The notes under the pieces: model-generated
The model's database searches: none
The model's input: only the letters and a program-made list of their open reading frames with translations
What the model was told of the DNA's origin: nothing
In this document: positions 50,405-58,438 of the stretch, one piece after another
Layout: every line of letters starts with the position of its first letter
How positions within the stretch are numbered: the stretch's first letter is position 1
Translations under genes and position numbers: made by a program
NCBI GenBank assembly: GCA_031549115.1
Contig: JAVBQJ010000145.1
Span: 1-58,550, forward strand
DNA from: JAVBQJ01 sp031549115
GTDB taxonomy: Bacteria; Verrucomicrobiota; Lentisphaeria; Victivallales; Victivallaceae
Length of the DNA stretch: 58,550 nucleotides
Direction of reading: 5' to 3'

Positions 50405-53028
50405 AAAACACCATGACACCAATTTTGATCGCCCCGGCAATTTTGCCGCCGTCCCCCCCCTCCCCCTCGCCGCGGGAGTCAGCCTTCGTCGCCGAATTGC
50501 AAACCGAGCGTCCGCTGTATCTTCCGGCGCCGGACCGGAAACTCCGGCCGCCGGAGTGCCTCGACTTGAGCACGGGCGTCCGTTTCGGTGCTCTCCCGGA
50601 TGAACTGCTGGCTTCGGCGTGGCACGAATTGCGCCGGACGCTGCCGGAAAATCCGGCAGGCCCCGAAGTCGTGCTCACCCGGCCGGCAGCCGCCGGCTCA
50701 CGGGAATGCTTCCGGCTCACGACGGCGCCCGGACGCATCGAAATCGGCGGCGATACCACCGAAGCGCTGCGGCGCGGCATTTACGAACTGCAATCGCGCG
50801 CACTCGCGTCGCCGTTTCTGCCGTTCGGGACATCGGAGTACACCATGCGGATACGGAACCGGATTTCGCGCGGCTTTTTTTCTCCGATCAAACGGCCGCC
50901 GTTTCAACTGGATGAGCTGCTGGACGATTTCGATTATTACCCCGAAGCCTATCTCGAGCGGCTCGCGTCGGAGGGGATCAACGGGCTGTGGATCACGGTG
51001 AAGTGGCGTGAAATCTGCGCCACCCCCTTTATCGCCGCCGACCCGCAGCGCGGCAAACGCCTCGAGAAACTGAACACGGTGGTGGAAAAGTGCCGGCGTT
51101 ACGGCATCGGGATCTGGGCTTTTTCGATCGAACCGGCGGCCTGGGCGCCAGGGGAGCCGCTGCTGCGGCATTACCCGGAATTGGGGGGCGCCCGGATCGG
51201 CAACGACCTCGCCTTCTGCCCGACCTCCGCGGTGGCGGAGGAGTATTTGTACACTGCCACCTTTGACCTCTTCCGTTCGGTGGAGCATCTGGCCGGCATC
51301 CTCAACATCACCCACGGCGAACGCGCCACCAACTGCCTGACCGCGCTGGAGTGTACCGAAGACATTCCGGTGGAGTGTCCGCGCTGCGGCCGAATTCCGA
51401 AACCGGAGATCATCGCCAATACCTTGCGCCCGATGTTTCGGGGCATGATCGACGCCAATCCGGCGGCGCAACTGATTTCATGGTTTTACATGCCGCAGGC
51501 GGCGCCGCGCGCGCCGTGGGTATTCGAATTGCCGCACGCGATTCCGGAGGGGGTAATTCTGCAGTACAACTGCGAATCCAACGCCGCCGTGGAGCAGTTG
51601 GGGAAAATTCGCCGCGGCGGCGATTACTGGCTTTCCATCCCGGATCCCGCCGAGGATTTCGTCCGGATCGCCCGCGGCGCCCGGGAGCACCATATCGGCT
51701 GCTGCGCCAAACTTCAGGTCACCTGTTCGCACGAAGTCGCCACCGTGCCCTTCGTCCCGGTACCGTCGCTGCTGTTCGAAAAATACCGCGCCCTGCGCGA
51801 ACTCGGCGTCGAACACGCCTGCCAATGCTGGTACTTCGGCAACAGTCCGGGGCTGATGAACCAGGCAGCCAATCTACTGTCGCGGGAGCCGTTTTTCCCG
51901 ACCGAAGATGAATTTCTGCAGAGCCTGACCCGGCCGCAATGGGGTGAAAGTGCGACGCAGGTCGCTTCCGCGCTGCGCAACTTCGCCCGCGCTTACGAAC
52001 ACTATCCGGTGTCCAACCAGATGCAGTATTATGGCCCGGCCCACTGCGGCCTCGCCTGGCCGCTGCATCTGCGATTGGAAGGGACGCCGTTGGCGCCCAC
52101 CTGGCGCCCCGATTTCGCTCCGTCCGGCGACACCATCGGCGAATGCCTGGACAATCACACCTTGCGCGAAGCCATCGTGCTGTTCGACCGGTTGTCTTGC
52201 GAGTGGAGCGAAGGCATGGAGCGGCTGCGCGCCGTACCGTTGCGCAACCCGGAGCAGGAAAAGGATTTCGGCGTCTGCCGCGCATTGGAGCTGCAATTCG
52301 CCGGCGCCGGACAGATCCTCCGCTTTTATGAGCTGCGCCGCCAATTCCTGTTCGAGGGCAACCGCGACGTGCTGCCGGAACTGGAAACAATCGTCGGCGC
52401 GGAAATCGACCGCTCCCGGGAGCTGGCCGTGCTGGCGCGGCAGGATTCGCGCCTGGGCTTCCACTCCGAGGCGGAACGTCATCTTTATTACCCGGAATTG
52501 CTGGAATGGCGCTGTAAGCAATTGCAGCAGCTGCTGGAAACCGATCTGGCCGAAGCCGGACGCGGCGTGTCGTTTGCCGATCGGCTGCCGGTACCGGTGC
52601 TGCGAATCAACCAATGGTACGCCACCGAAGCGCTGCATTTCGCCGTCCGTCCTTCCCGCGAAGGCGGCCTCGAAGTCGCCATGGAGTTCCAGCTGCCGGA
52701 GGATGCCCGGAACGTCGAATTCGCGGATGTCTATTGGGTCGACCCGGCCGGCGTCAAACCGGTCCGCCGGATCCAATACTTCCGGCAGCGCGGCGATCTC
52801 ACGTTCAACAATTGCGACGCCCGCATCGCCGCGCGCGACGCGACCGGCTGCACCCTGCGCCTCCCGCCGGAATTGAAACCGGACTGCGCCTATTTTCACA
52901 TCCAATGGAATTTCACTGCGCCGGACGGCAGCCGCGCAACCGCCTGCTGGCCCGCCGCATTGCCGCTGCCCGCCTACCGGCTCAACCTGGGCGCCTTCGC
53001 CTGGCGAAACTGCGCCCGGTTGATCTGA
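50401..53028 (+). CDS. Glycosidase-like protein with GH67N/GH20-type N-domain
   Basis: An 875-aa protein from ATG 50401, whose start overlaps the previous stop (ATGA). No clear signal peptide. Residues about 20-135 form a GH20b/GH67N-like domain (GRIEIGGDTTEALRRGIYEL). A TIM-barrel region follows (YYPEAYLERLASEGINGLWI, YGIGIWAFSIEPAAW, a CPRC motif, HAIPEGVILQYN). Helical and C-terminal beta domains complete it. It is homologous to residues 1-711 of the 26404-29265 ORF but has about 130 extra C-terminal residues. Probable cytoplasmic beta-hexosaminidase- or glucuronidase-like enzyme; the actual substrate is unknown. Ends the sixth cassette. Confidence 0.75.
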   Translation: MKNTMTPILIAPAILPPSPPSPSPRESAFVAELQTERPLYLPAPDRKLRPPECLDLSTGVRFGALPDELLASAWHELRRTLPENPAGPEVVLTRPAAAGSRECFRLTTAPGRIEIGGDTTEALRRGIYELQSRALASPFLPFGTSEYTMRIRNRISRGFFSPIKRPPFQLDELLDDFDYYPEAYLERLASEGINGLWITVKWREICATPFIAADPQRGKRLEKLNTVVEKCRRYGIGIWAFSIEPAAWAPGEPLLRHYPELGGARIGNDLAFCPTSAVAEEYLYTATFDLFRSVEHLAGILNITHGERATNCLTALECTEDIPVECPRCGRIPKPEIIANTLRPMFRGMIDANPAAQLISWFYMPQAAPRAPWVFELPHAIPEGVILQYNCESNAAVEQLGKIRRGGDYWLSIPDPAEDFVRIARGAREHHIGCCAKLQVTCSHEVATVPFVPVPSLLFEKYRALRELGVEHACQCWYFGNSPGLMNQAANLLSREPFFPTEDEFLQSLTRPQWGESATQVASALRNFARAYEHYPVSNQMQYYGPAHCGLAWPLHLRLEGTPLAPTWRPDFAPSGDTIGECLDNHTLREAIVLFDRLSCEWSEGMERLRAVPLRNPEQEKDFGVCRALELQFAGAGQILRFYELRRQFLFEGNRDVLPELETIVGAEIDRSRELAVLARQDSRLGFHSEAERHLYYPELLEWRCKQLQQLLETDLAEAGRGVSFADRLPVPVLRINQWYATEALHFAVRPSREGGLEVAMEFQLPEDARNVEFADVYWVDPAGVKPVRRIQYFRQRGDLTFNNCDARIAARDATGCTLRLPPELKPDCAYFHIQWNFTAPDGSRATACWPAALPLPAYRLNLGAFAWRNCARLI

Positions 53029-53062
53029 AGCTTGTTCCATAAGGACCTCCGAAAGATTACTA

Positions 53063-53077
53063 TTGATATTCCGATTG
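53063..53077 (+). repeat. Left 15-bp direct repeat flanking the Fic/ATPase region
   Basis: TTGATATTCCGATTG, identical to 58439-58453. The two copies bracket the Fic gene and the AT-rich operon, a possible attachment-site or target duplication. No integrase is seen. Confidence 0.45.
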
Positions 53078-53129
53078 CCGACATTTCAAAAACGTGAAAA
53101 AGAACGAGAATTTGAAATAATCGACTTGC

Positions 53130-53183
53130 TTATTTTAATTTCACACACTATCTTAAAATAATACAACCGGTTATTTTAATTTC
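53130..53183 (+). promoter_or_regulatory. Triple TTATTTTAA operator-like sites before fic
   Basis: TTATTTTAATTTC occurs at 53130-53142 and 53171-53183, with the inverted core TTAAAATAA at 53153-53161 between them. The last copy lies just before the ribosome binding site of the Fic gene. Likely bound by the Fic protein's own C-terminal wHTH (inference). Confidence 0.55.
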
Positions 53184-53191
53184 GAGGCATT

Positions 53192-54352
53192 ATGAAACGC
53201 GGTCCACAAGGCACCTATCAAACCATCAGTACAGTGGGCGAAACCGCAAAGGCTTTCGTACCGAATCCTTTGCCGCCCGTTCCGGCGCTGGCGCTTTCCG
53301 GTACTTTGCAGAAAAAACTGGATGAAGCTTCCCATGCATTGGGCAAACTCGATGCGGCGGCGGAACTGCTGCCGGATGTGGGGCTCTTCCTCTATATGTT
53401 CATCCGCAAAGAAGCGGTCCTGTCTTCCATGATAGAGGGAACGCAATCCTCTCTCTCCGACTTACTGCTATTCGAACTCGCCGAAAAGCCCGGAGTCCCC
53501 GTGGATGACGTCCAGGAGGTCAGCAACTACGTCGCCGCCATGGACCATGGCCTGAAACGCCTGCAAGAAGGCTTCCCGCTGTCCCTGCGCCTGATTCGCG
53601 AAATCCATGGCGAACTATTGGCCAAAGGCCGGGGTAGCCTTAAATCGCCCGGCGAGGTCCGCAAAAGCCAGAACTGGATAGGCGGCACCCGCCCCGGCAA
53701 CGCCGCCTTCGTGCCTCCGCCCCCCGAGGAAGCTCTTCGTTGCCTGAATGAGCTGGAGCTCTTCCTGCATGACGAAGAAATCCCCGTTCTAGTAAAAGCG
53801 GCGTTGGCCCACGTCCAGTTTGAAACCATCCATCCCTTCCTCGACGGCAATGGAAGAGTGGGTCGTCTCCTGATAACCCTGCTTCTCTGCGAAGGTAAAA
53901 TATTGAAACAACCGCTCCTCTACCTGAGCTATTACTTCAAACTCCACCGTCAATACTACTACGAACTTCTGAACGACATCCGAAGCAACGGCGACTGGGA
54001 ACGCTGGCTCGACTTCTTCGCCGAAGCCATAATTGAAACAGCGAAGCAAAGTCTCGAAATCATCATGGCCCTGGACCAACAAGTACAAGCAAACCGGAAA
54101 AAAATTCAAGCCCTCGGCCGCAGTAGCAAATCTGCCACCCTGGTTCATCAAGCGATGCTCCGCCACCCCATCGCCAGCCCCCAGAAGCTGAAAGAAGAAA
54201 CCAACCTAACCGACGCCACCATCAACGCCGCCCTGCGAAAATTGCAGGAGCTAGGCATAGCAGAAGAAACCACCGGTCAAAAACGCAACCGCCTCTTCTG
54301 TTATCGCAGTTATTTCCAATTGTTGAATCAAAAGATGGGTTTCCCGGAATAA
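53192..54352 (+). CDS. Fic-family protein with C-terminal winged helix
   Basis: A 386-aa AMP-transferase-type protein. The N-terminal domain has the inhibitory helix motif SSMIEGT (Glu82), which in class II Fic proteins blocks productive ATP binding. The catalytic motif HPFLDGNGRVGR starts at His214 and is intact. A wHTH lies at the C-terminus (about 315-375; PQKLKEETNLTDATINAALR, KLQELGIAEE), as in the Fic/wHTH regulators of the DUF4172-free SoFic group. GAGG precedes ATG 53192. Cytoplasmic. Upstream TTATTTTAA repeats suggest autoregulation. GC content is intermediate between the carbohydrate cluster and the AT-rich operon. Confidence 0.94.
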   Translation: MKRGPQGTYQTISTVGETAKAFVPNPLPPVPALALSGTLQKKLDEASHALGKLDAAAELLPDVGLFLYMFIRKEAVLSSMIEGTQSSLSDLLLFELAEKPGVPVDDVQEVSNYVAAMDHGLKRLQEGFPLSLRLIREIHGELLAKGRGSLKSPGEVRKSQNWIGGTRPGNAAFVPPPPEEALRCLNELELFLHDEEIPVLVKAALAHVQFETIHPFLDGNGRVGRLLITLLLCEGKILKQPLLYLSYYFKLHRQYYYELLNDIRSNGDWERWLDFFAEAIIETAKQSLEIIMALDQQVQANRKKIQALGRSSKSATLVHQAMLRHPIASPQKLKEETNLTDATINAALRKLQELGIAEETTGQKRNRLFCYRSYFQLLNQKMGFPE

Positions 54353-54358
54353 CCAGCA

Positions 54359-54463
54359 ATTTTGCCACAGCCTGTGGCAAAATCAGGCAACAGAGACTCC
54401 GAAATACGGAAAGTTCATTGATAGCCAGGCATCTATAATTGTGCCACAGGCTGTGGCACAATT
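54359..54463. repeat. Two near-identical palindromes with GCCACAG-N-CTGTGGC core
   Basis: First: arms ATTTTGCCACAG (54359-54370) and CTGTGGCAAAAT (54372-54383). Second: arms AATTGTGCCACAG (54437-54449) and CTGTGGCACAATT (54451-54463). Each is perfect with a single central base. The first is 6 bp after the Fic stop. The remaining stretch to 54720 shows only the promoter below. Operators, terminators or recombination sites are all possible. Confidence 0.7.
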
Positions 54464-54606
54464 TAAATCTTTCGTCACCATTTCAGATTCGGAACTCGCT
54501 ACGTCCCATTTTTCATACAGCCATCCCAAGTACCCAAAGCACAGAAACACTTCAGCTCTCTCTTTTGGTAACAATAAAGAAATTGCCACCGTGAAAGAAG
54601 TCATGC

Positions 54607-54634
54607 TTGTTTTTGGCCTTTCAAATGCTATATT
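54607..54634 (+). promoter_or_regulatory. Probable promoter of the AT-rich four-gene operon
   Basis: TTGTTT (54607-54612), 16-bp spacer, TATATT (54629-54634), 86 bp before ATG 54721. Moderate match in AT-rich DNA. Confidence 0.45.
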
Positions 54635-54720
54635 CCTAACAAGATGTTTCGAAGGAATGGTTTCGTAAAAATTGATAAAGAAGTGATGTGATGACAAGGT
54701 TGTGACATAAGGTGATTTTG

Positions 54721-56001
54721 ATGAATGTAAAAGGTTCTAACCCCGCAAAGAAATTCTATTTTTTAGATTATTTTTATATTATCTTAAAGGCTATAGATGA
54801 TTTGCCCGCCTTAGATTCATCTTTATTGCTGAAGCGTTTTATTGAAATGAAAGAGCGGTTGCAGCTAGGGGAATCAAAATACAAAAAGCTGACAATTGAT
54901 GAAACCGAATTACATTCGCCCAAACAGCTTATTCGCATTGGATATACCTTTAAGCAAATTTTAATGGAATCTTTGGAATATAATATCGTTCAGCAGAACA
55001 ACGATAGCTTCATTTTGACCTCCAATGGCAAAGACTTATTGGGGTTGCATGAAAAAAATGGGAGTGATGCATTTAATCTTTCCATAATGTCATTAATGGA
55101 AAAGAATTATAATGCATTTCGTTATTTAGTCAATTTTTTGTATAGTGCTAATTCTATTGACGGAAGTTTGATTTTCCCTCATTACTCTCCTCGCCTATTA
55201 GATATGCCGAAAGAGACGCTGAAGACAATGTCAGATGTTGAACGTTATACAAAAAAATTGGCAAAAAAAATTGAAGATGATGTAAGAGAGTTTTCGAAGA
55301 AGGAAATCATACTTGACAATCAAAAATTACTTGATGAGCTTTATGCAAGCAATTTATTAATACCTGAATCTGGAGCTTTTTTTGATAGTAAAAATTATAA
55401 TGCAACGATTCGGCATTGCAAGGATTTTTGGGAGTCTTATCTGCTGAAGAATGTGTATAATTATGATTTTTCATGGTCGGCTTTTGAAATTTGGTCTTAT
55501 CGCGCTAAGCAACTAGGAATATTGCACGTTACTGAGTTTTATCCTGGATATTCAGGTAAGGTTATATTTCCTCTTTCGGTATGTTCCACAATAGATAAAG
55601 CTAGCGATTTTCAAAGCATTTTCTGTTATGCCGATGGCAAAAAGATGTATATTCATTCTCCCCTTATCGCCAATGGTGAAAACCTTGAAGTTTTTGTTAA
55701 TTATTTAGTTGACGCCTATTTTAAAATCAAAAGAACCGCTAAAACGTATTTTATCAATTTGATGGCAATTCGAGAGTTAGTGTGTTATAGTATGAAAATT
55801 TCAGAAAAGATTTTTGCTGCTTTTATAGATGCAGTATATAGATTAAACCTGCAAGGTAAGTTGAAAATAAAAATCGCACTTGAGGTTGATAAATTGCCCG
55901 AAGAAACCAAAGCGATGTATTTAACTCGCGAGCCTGTGATGGTCGCAGGAAAATATCGTAATATTATTGCAATAGATATCTCCAAGGAGCATAAATCATG
56001 A
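54721..56001 (+). CDS. Unknown protein with wHTH-like N-terminus, first gene of AT-rich operon
   Basis: A 426-aa protein from ATG 54721 (AAGGTG about 6 nt upstream; GTG 54712 is possible). GC content is far lower than in the neighbours to the left. Residues about 1-110 read as a helical and winged-helix module (GYTFKQILMESLEYNIVQQN, then the wing-like DSFILTSNGKDLLGL). The remainder is mixed alpha/beta with no motif recognised. No membrane segment or signal. Its stop overlaps the start of the ATPase gene by ATGA, so the pair is coupled. A DNA- or target-recognition subunit for the ATPase is a reasonable guess only. Confidence 0.75.
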   Translation: MNVKGSNPAKKFYFLDYFYIILKAIDDLPALDSSLLLKRFIEMKERLQLGESKYKKLTIDETELHSPKQLIRIGYTFKQILMESLEYNIVQQNNDSFILTSNGKDLLGLHEKNGSDAFNLSIMSLMEKNYNAFRYLVNFLYSANSIDGSLIFPHYSPRLLDMPKETLKTMSDVERYTKKLAKKIEDDVREFSKKEIILDNQKLLDELYASNLLIPESGAFFDSKNYNATIRHCKDFWESYLLKNVYNYDFSWSAFEIWSYRAKQLGILHVTEFYPGYSGKVIFPLSVCSTIDKASDFQSIFCYADGKKMYIHSPLIANGENLEVFVNYLVDAYFKIKRTAKTYFINLMAIRELVCYSMKISEKIFAAFIDAVYRLNLQGKLKIKIALEVDKLPEETKAMYLTREPVMVAGKYRNIIAIDISKEHKS

Positions 56002-57392
56002 ACAATTCATTATTTCGCAAGCCCAAAAACATTTCTGTAGATGGTATAGATAACCGATATACTCGTTTTGGTCTAAGCGAGAATCCCTTTCCTGCAAGCC
56101 CGGCTCTGAATACGGAAGCGGATGACAAAAGAATTAATGGAGATATTTTTGAACAAGCAATACGCTCAAATGAGTACAATCAGATTTTTAACGAGTTTTT
56201 AAAAAGCCCACAAGATGACCCAAATCATCGCCGCTTGGGTTATATTATGGACAATTCGTATGTTGGTCGTGGGAATGGCAAATCAGCATTTATAGTCTTT
56301 CTTTTGGAGAAAATAAATGCTGAATATTGCCTTGACATATCAGAAGAAGTCAATAAGTGCTTTGCTGTTCGTGTTGTCCCTGAGGCAGGAGGCCGCACAA
56401 AGACATTTGAAAGTTTTATTGATATTATTATTTCGGCCATCTTTAAATCAAAGCACATTGATTATGCGTTTGCGGCTTTGCGCTTACAGGCAATCCTGAC
56501 GGCCTACGGGGACAAAAAGCTAACTGCAATGTTTGGAGCAAAGAATGATATTATTCCATTATTGAATAATAGCGATTTTCTGAAGAAGAGCGGCATTGAT
56601 TCCAAAATTATTTCGGAAACAATTGCGAAAAATCCATTCATAAAGAAAACGTCAGAGCAATTTCCGTTAAAACGTGTTGCATATGATTTTTTCCATGCGA
56701 ATTTTACATCAAAAGATGACTTAACTAATTATTGCCTGAATTTAAGAAAAGTAAAAGAAAAGCTCAACTTCATATTCAACGACTTAGCTCTTTTCTTTTT
56801 GGCGTCAACATTTAATGGAGCATATATTTTTGTTGATGATTTTGAAAAGATTGCTGATTTTCAAAGTGCTCAGCTCAAAAAAGACTTTGCGCGAGAACTT
56901 CGCGAGTGCCTTTTTGATGGAGCGTATGTTAACGCAGCAAAAGGTTTCTTTAACTTTATTTTAGTTATTCATGCTGGATTACCTCGACTTTTGGATGAGG
57001 CTTGGCGAGAATCTGGAATTGAAGCTAGAGTTCCCATGCTCCCTCAAACAAAATCTCTACATATCATAAAATTCGAAAAATTAAGTATTGAAGACTCTCA
57101 ATTATTATTGAAAAAATATCTTTCCGAATTCAGGACAGACGAAAGTCAAGCCCAAGACCAACTGTATCCTTTTACGGAAGAAGCCATCGAGCAAATGGTA
57201 GAAATGTCAGAATATAATGCCGCAGAATTGTTACGGCGAGCTTATAATTTACTTTCTTTTGCAGCGAATGACCCCCAGTGTGGAAAAATTGATGTTGACT
57301 TTATGAGGCGTCACGAGGATGCAAAACAAACAACCGATGACTTGCCGCGAGATTTTGAGCCTGCACCCATCAATTTACTCACAAAGAAATAA
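55998..57392 (+). CDS. P-loop ATPase of the AT-rich operon
   Basis: A 464-aa protein. Walker A is GRGNGKS (residues 90-96), Walker B is YIFVDDFEKI with Asp280 and Asp281. After Walker B a sensor-like strand (FNFILVIHAGLPRLLDEAW) and a C-terminal helical lid (YPFTEEAIEQMVEMSEYNAA, ELLRRAYNLLSF) fit an AAA+/ORC-like or STAND-like NTPase. About 180 residues separate the two Walker motifs, longer than in most AAA+ proteins. AAGGAG about 9 nt before ATG 55998. It is coupled to the upstream gene and 2 bp from the next. Likely a DNA-linked motor or switch; partner roles are inferred. Confidence 0.85.
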   Translation: MNNSLFRKPKNISVDGIDNRYTRFGLSENPFPASPALNTEADDKRINGDIFEQAIRSNEYNQIFNEFLKSPQDDPNHRRLGYIMDNSYVGRGNGKSAFIVFLLEKINAEYCLDISEEVNKCFAVRVVPEAGGRTKTFESFIDIIISAIFKSKHIDYAFAALRLQAILTAYGDKKLTAMFGAKNDIIPLLNNSDFLKKSGIDSKIISETIAKNPFIKKTSEQFPLKRVAYDFFHANFTSKDDLTNYCLNLRKVKEKLNFIFNDLALFFLASTFNGAYIFVDDFEKIADFQSAQLKKDFARELRECLFDGAYVNAAKGFFNFILVIHAGLPRLLDEAWRESGIEARVPMLPQTKSLHIIKFEKLSIEDSQLLLKKYLSEFRTDESQAQDQLYPFTEEAIEQMVEMSEYNAAELLRRAYNLLSFAANDPQCGKIDVDFMRRHEDAKQTTDDLPRDFEPAPINLLTKK

Positions 57393-57394
57393 TA

Positions 57395-57766
57395 ATGATG
57401 GTCTTATTGCGAACAGATGTAGATGTTATCTTAAATGCACTATTGCGGGCTAGAGGAAATATTAGCGATGCTGAATTGGCGTTATCCCACTATAATAACT
57501 CATCAGAGTTTTATTATGTATTGGTTTATCATATTCTGCATTCATGCGACCATTTTTGTAGGCATGGACATGGTAGCGAGTCACTGTTAAATTGCCTTTC
57601 TGATATTGAAAAGGTTATTTGTTCAGACTTTTTTGAGGGAACGCCAGAATTTGCTGATTTTGTGATGTCGCTTCCTAAAGAGTGCCATTTGCAGATTATA
57701 GAAGAGTTACCCGCAATAGTTGAAAGATTTCAAAGTCATGACTATTCCAAGCAAATTTATAATTGA
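57395..57766 (+). CDS. Small helical protein of the AT-rich operon
   Basis: A 123-aa protein, all-helical by composition (VDVILNALLRARGNISDAEL, FYYVLVYHILHSCDHFCRHG). It starts 2 bp after the ATPase stop (ATG 57395, or 57398 in tandem) and overlaps the PIN gene by 29 bp. It has no recognisable VapB-type DNA-binding domain. Its position suggests a regulator or inhibitor of the nuclease, or an adaptor to the ATPase. Function not known. Confidence 0.72.
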   Translation: MMVLLRTDVDVILNALLRARGNISDAELALSHYNNSSEFYYVLVYHILHSCDHFCRHGHGSESLLNCLSDIEKVICSDFFEGTPEFADFVMSLPKECHLQIIEELPAIVERFQSHDYSKQIYN

Positions 57767-58199
57767 CACCTGTGCTATAATAGCATACTTTCATGAAATA
57801 TTTTCCGATAATAAACGACTATCGGCCGAAATTGAGGAAGTTGTCAGGCTGGCTATTGAGCATACATCAGTGTGGCATCGTTCTCCCTACCAACTTATAG
57901 TGCCTATTATTTCATTTATTGAAATTCGCGACAAATGGTGTATTTCGGAAGAACGAACTCGGGAAATTTACTATGAAGTCTTTAAACCTTTTTATGATTC
58001 TGATAATGTGAGTATTTGTCCTTTTGAGTTGCCAATTTTACGGCGTGCTATCGCTATTGATAAAGGAGAATGTTCTTTTGATAATCACGACAAGTTTATA
58101 ATTGCAACAGCGTTGGAATATGAAGTTCCGTTAATTACGTCTGATACTGAGATAAGAAAATATCAACCCGCCAATGGTAATTTAAGATTTAAATGGTAA
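57738..58199 (+). CDS. PIN-domain ribonuclease
   Basis: A 153-aa PIN nuclease from ATG 57738. The acidic active-site set is complete: Asp10 (FIIDTCAII), Glu62 (SFIEIRDKW), Asp118 (FDNHDKFIIATAL) and Asp136 (ITSDTEI). The family cuts RNA with Mg or Mn; free-standing members are mostly VapC-type toxins. The reading frame continues upstream to TTG 57720, but ATG gives the normal PIN start. It is the last gene of the AT-rich operon and overlaps the 123-aa gene by 29 bp. The pairing with an ATPase instead of a VapB antitoxin is unusual. Confidence 0.9.
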   Translation: MTIPSKFIIDTCAIIAYFHEIFSDNKRLSAEIEEVVRLAIEHTSVWHRSPYQLIVPIISFIEIRDKWCISEERTREIYYEVFKPFYDSDNVSICPFELPILRRAIAIDKGECSFDNHDKFIIATALEYEVPLITSDTEIRKYQPANGNLRFKW

Positions 58200-58285
58200 T
58201 GAATAAACACATGTGATTTTTATAATACCCTTTGTGTTCAAACCGTGGTTAATGAGTATAGTTTTGATGTTCTTGGAAGATTATT

Positions 58286-58438
58286 TTATTTTGTTGTTTT
58301 CTCGTTGTCGATGAGATGTTGCTGTTGACCGCAGTAGGCGTTGCGATAGCAGATGGGGTAGTAATCGCCGCAGACGACGACGAATTCCATAGCGGGGACG
58401 ACCCATGGAGCCGGTAGTGTCCGTAATTTTGCGCACAT
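58286..58438 (-). CDS. Short Cys-rich ORF, possible gene remnant
   Basis: A 50-codon frame on the minus strand with MCAKLRTLPAPWVV and VVVCGDYYPICYRNAYCGQQ. It has four cysteines and a natural-looking composition, and GC is higher than in the AT-rich operon. No ribosome binding site is seen, and its ATG abuts the right 15-bp direct repeat. It may be the tail of a gene truncated by insertion of the island. The remaining bases of 58200-58285 show no feature. Confidence 0.3.
   Translation of the reverse strand: MCAKLRTLPAPWVVPAMEFVVVCGDYYPICYRNAYCGQQQHLIDNEKTTK

Noticed and set aside
53130..54463. CRISPR-like array from the TTATTTTAA and GCCACAG repeats
   Set aside because: Too few units, unequal spacing, and symmetrical cores; they fit operators or terminators better. 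No CRISPR array or cas gene is seen in the window.
54441..54668. 75-codon plus-strand frame ahead of the AT-rich operon
   Set aside because: It begins inside a palindrome, has no ribosome binding site, and overlaps the probable promoter.
53192..58199. Fic as part of the AT-rich ATPase/PIN operon
   Set aside because: The Fic gene has its own upstream repeats, is separated by 368 bp with palindromes and a new promoter, and differs in composition; it may be a neighbour only.
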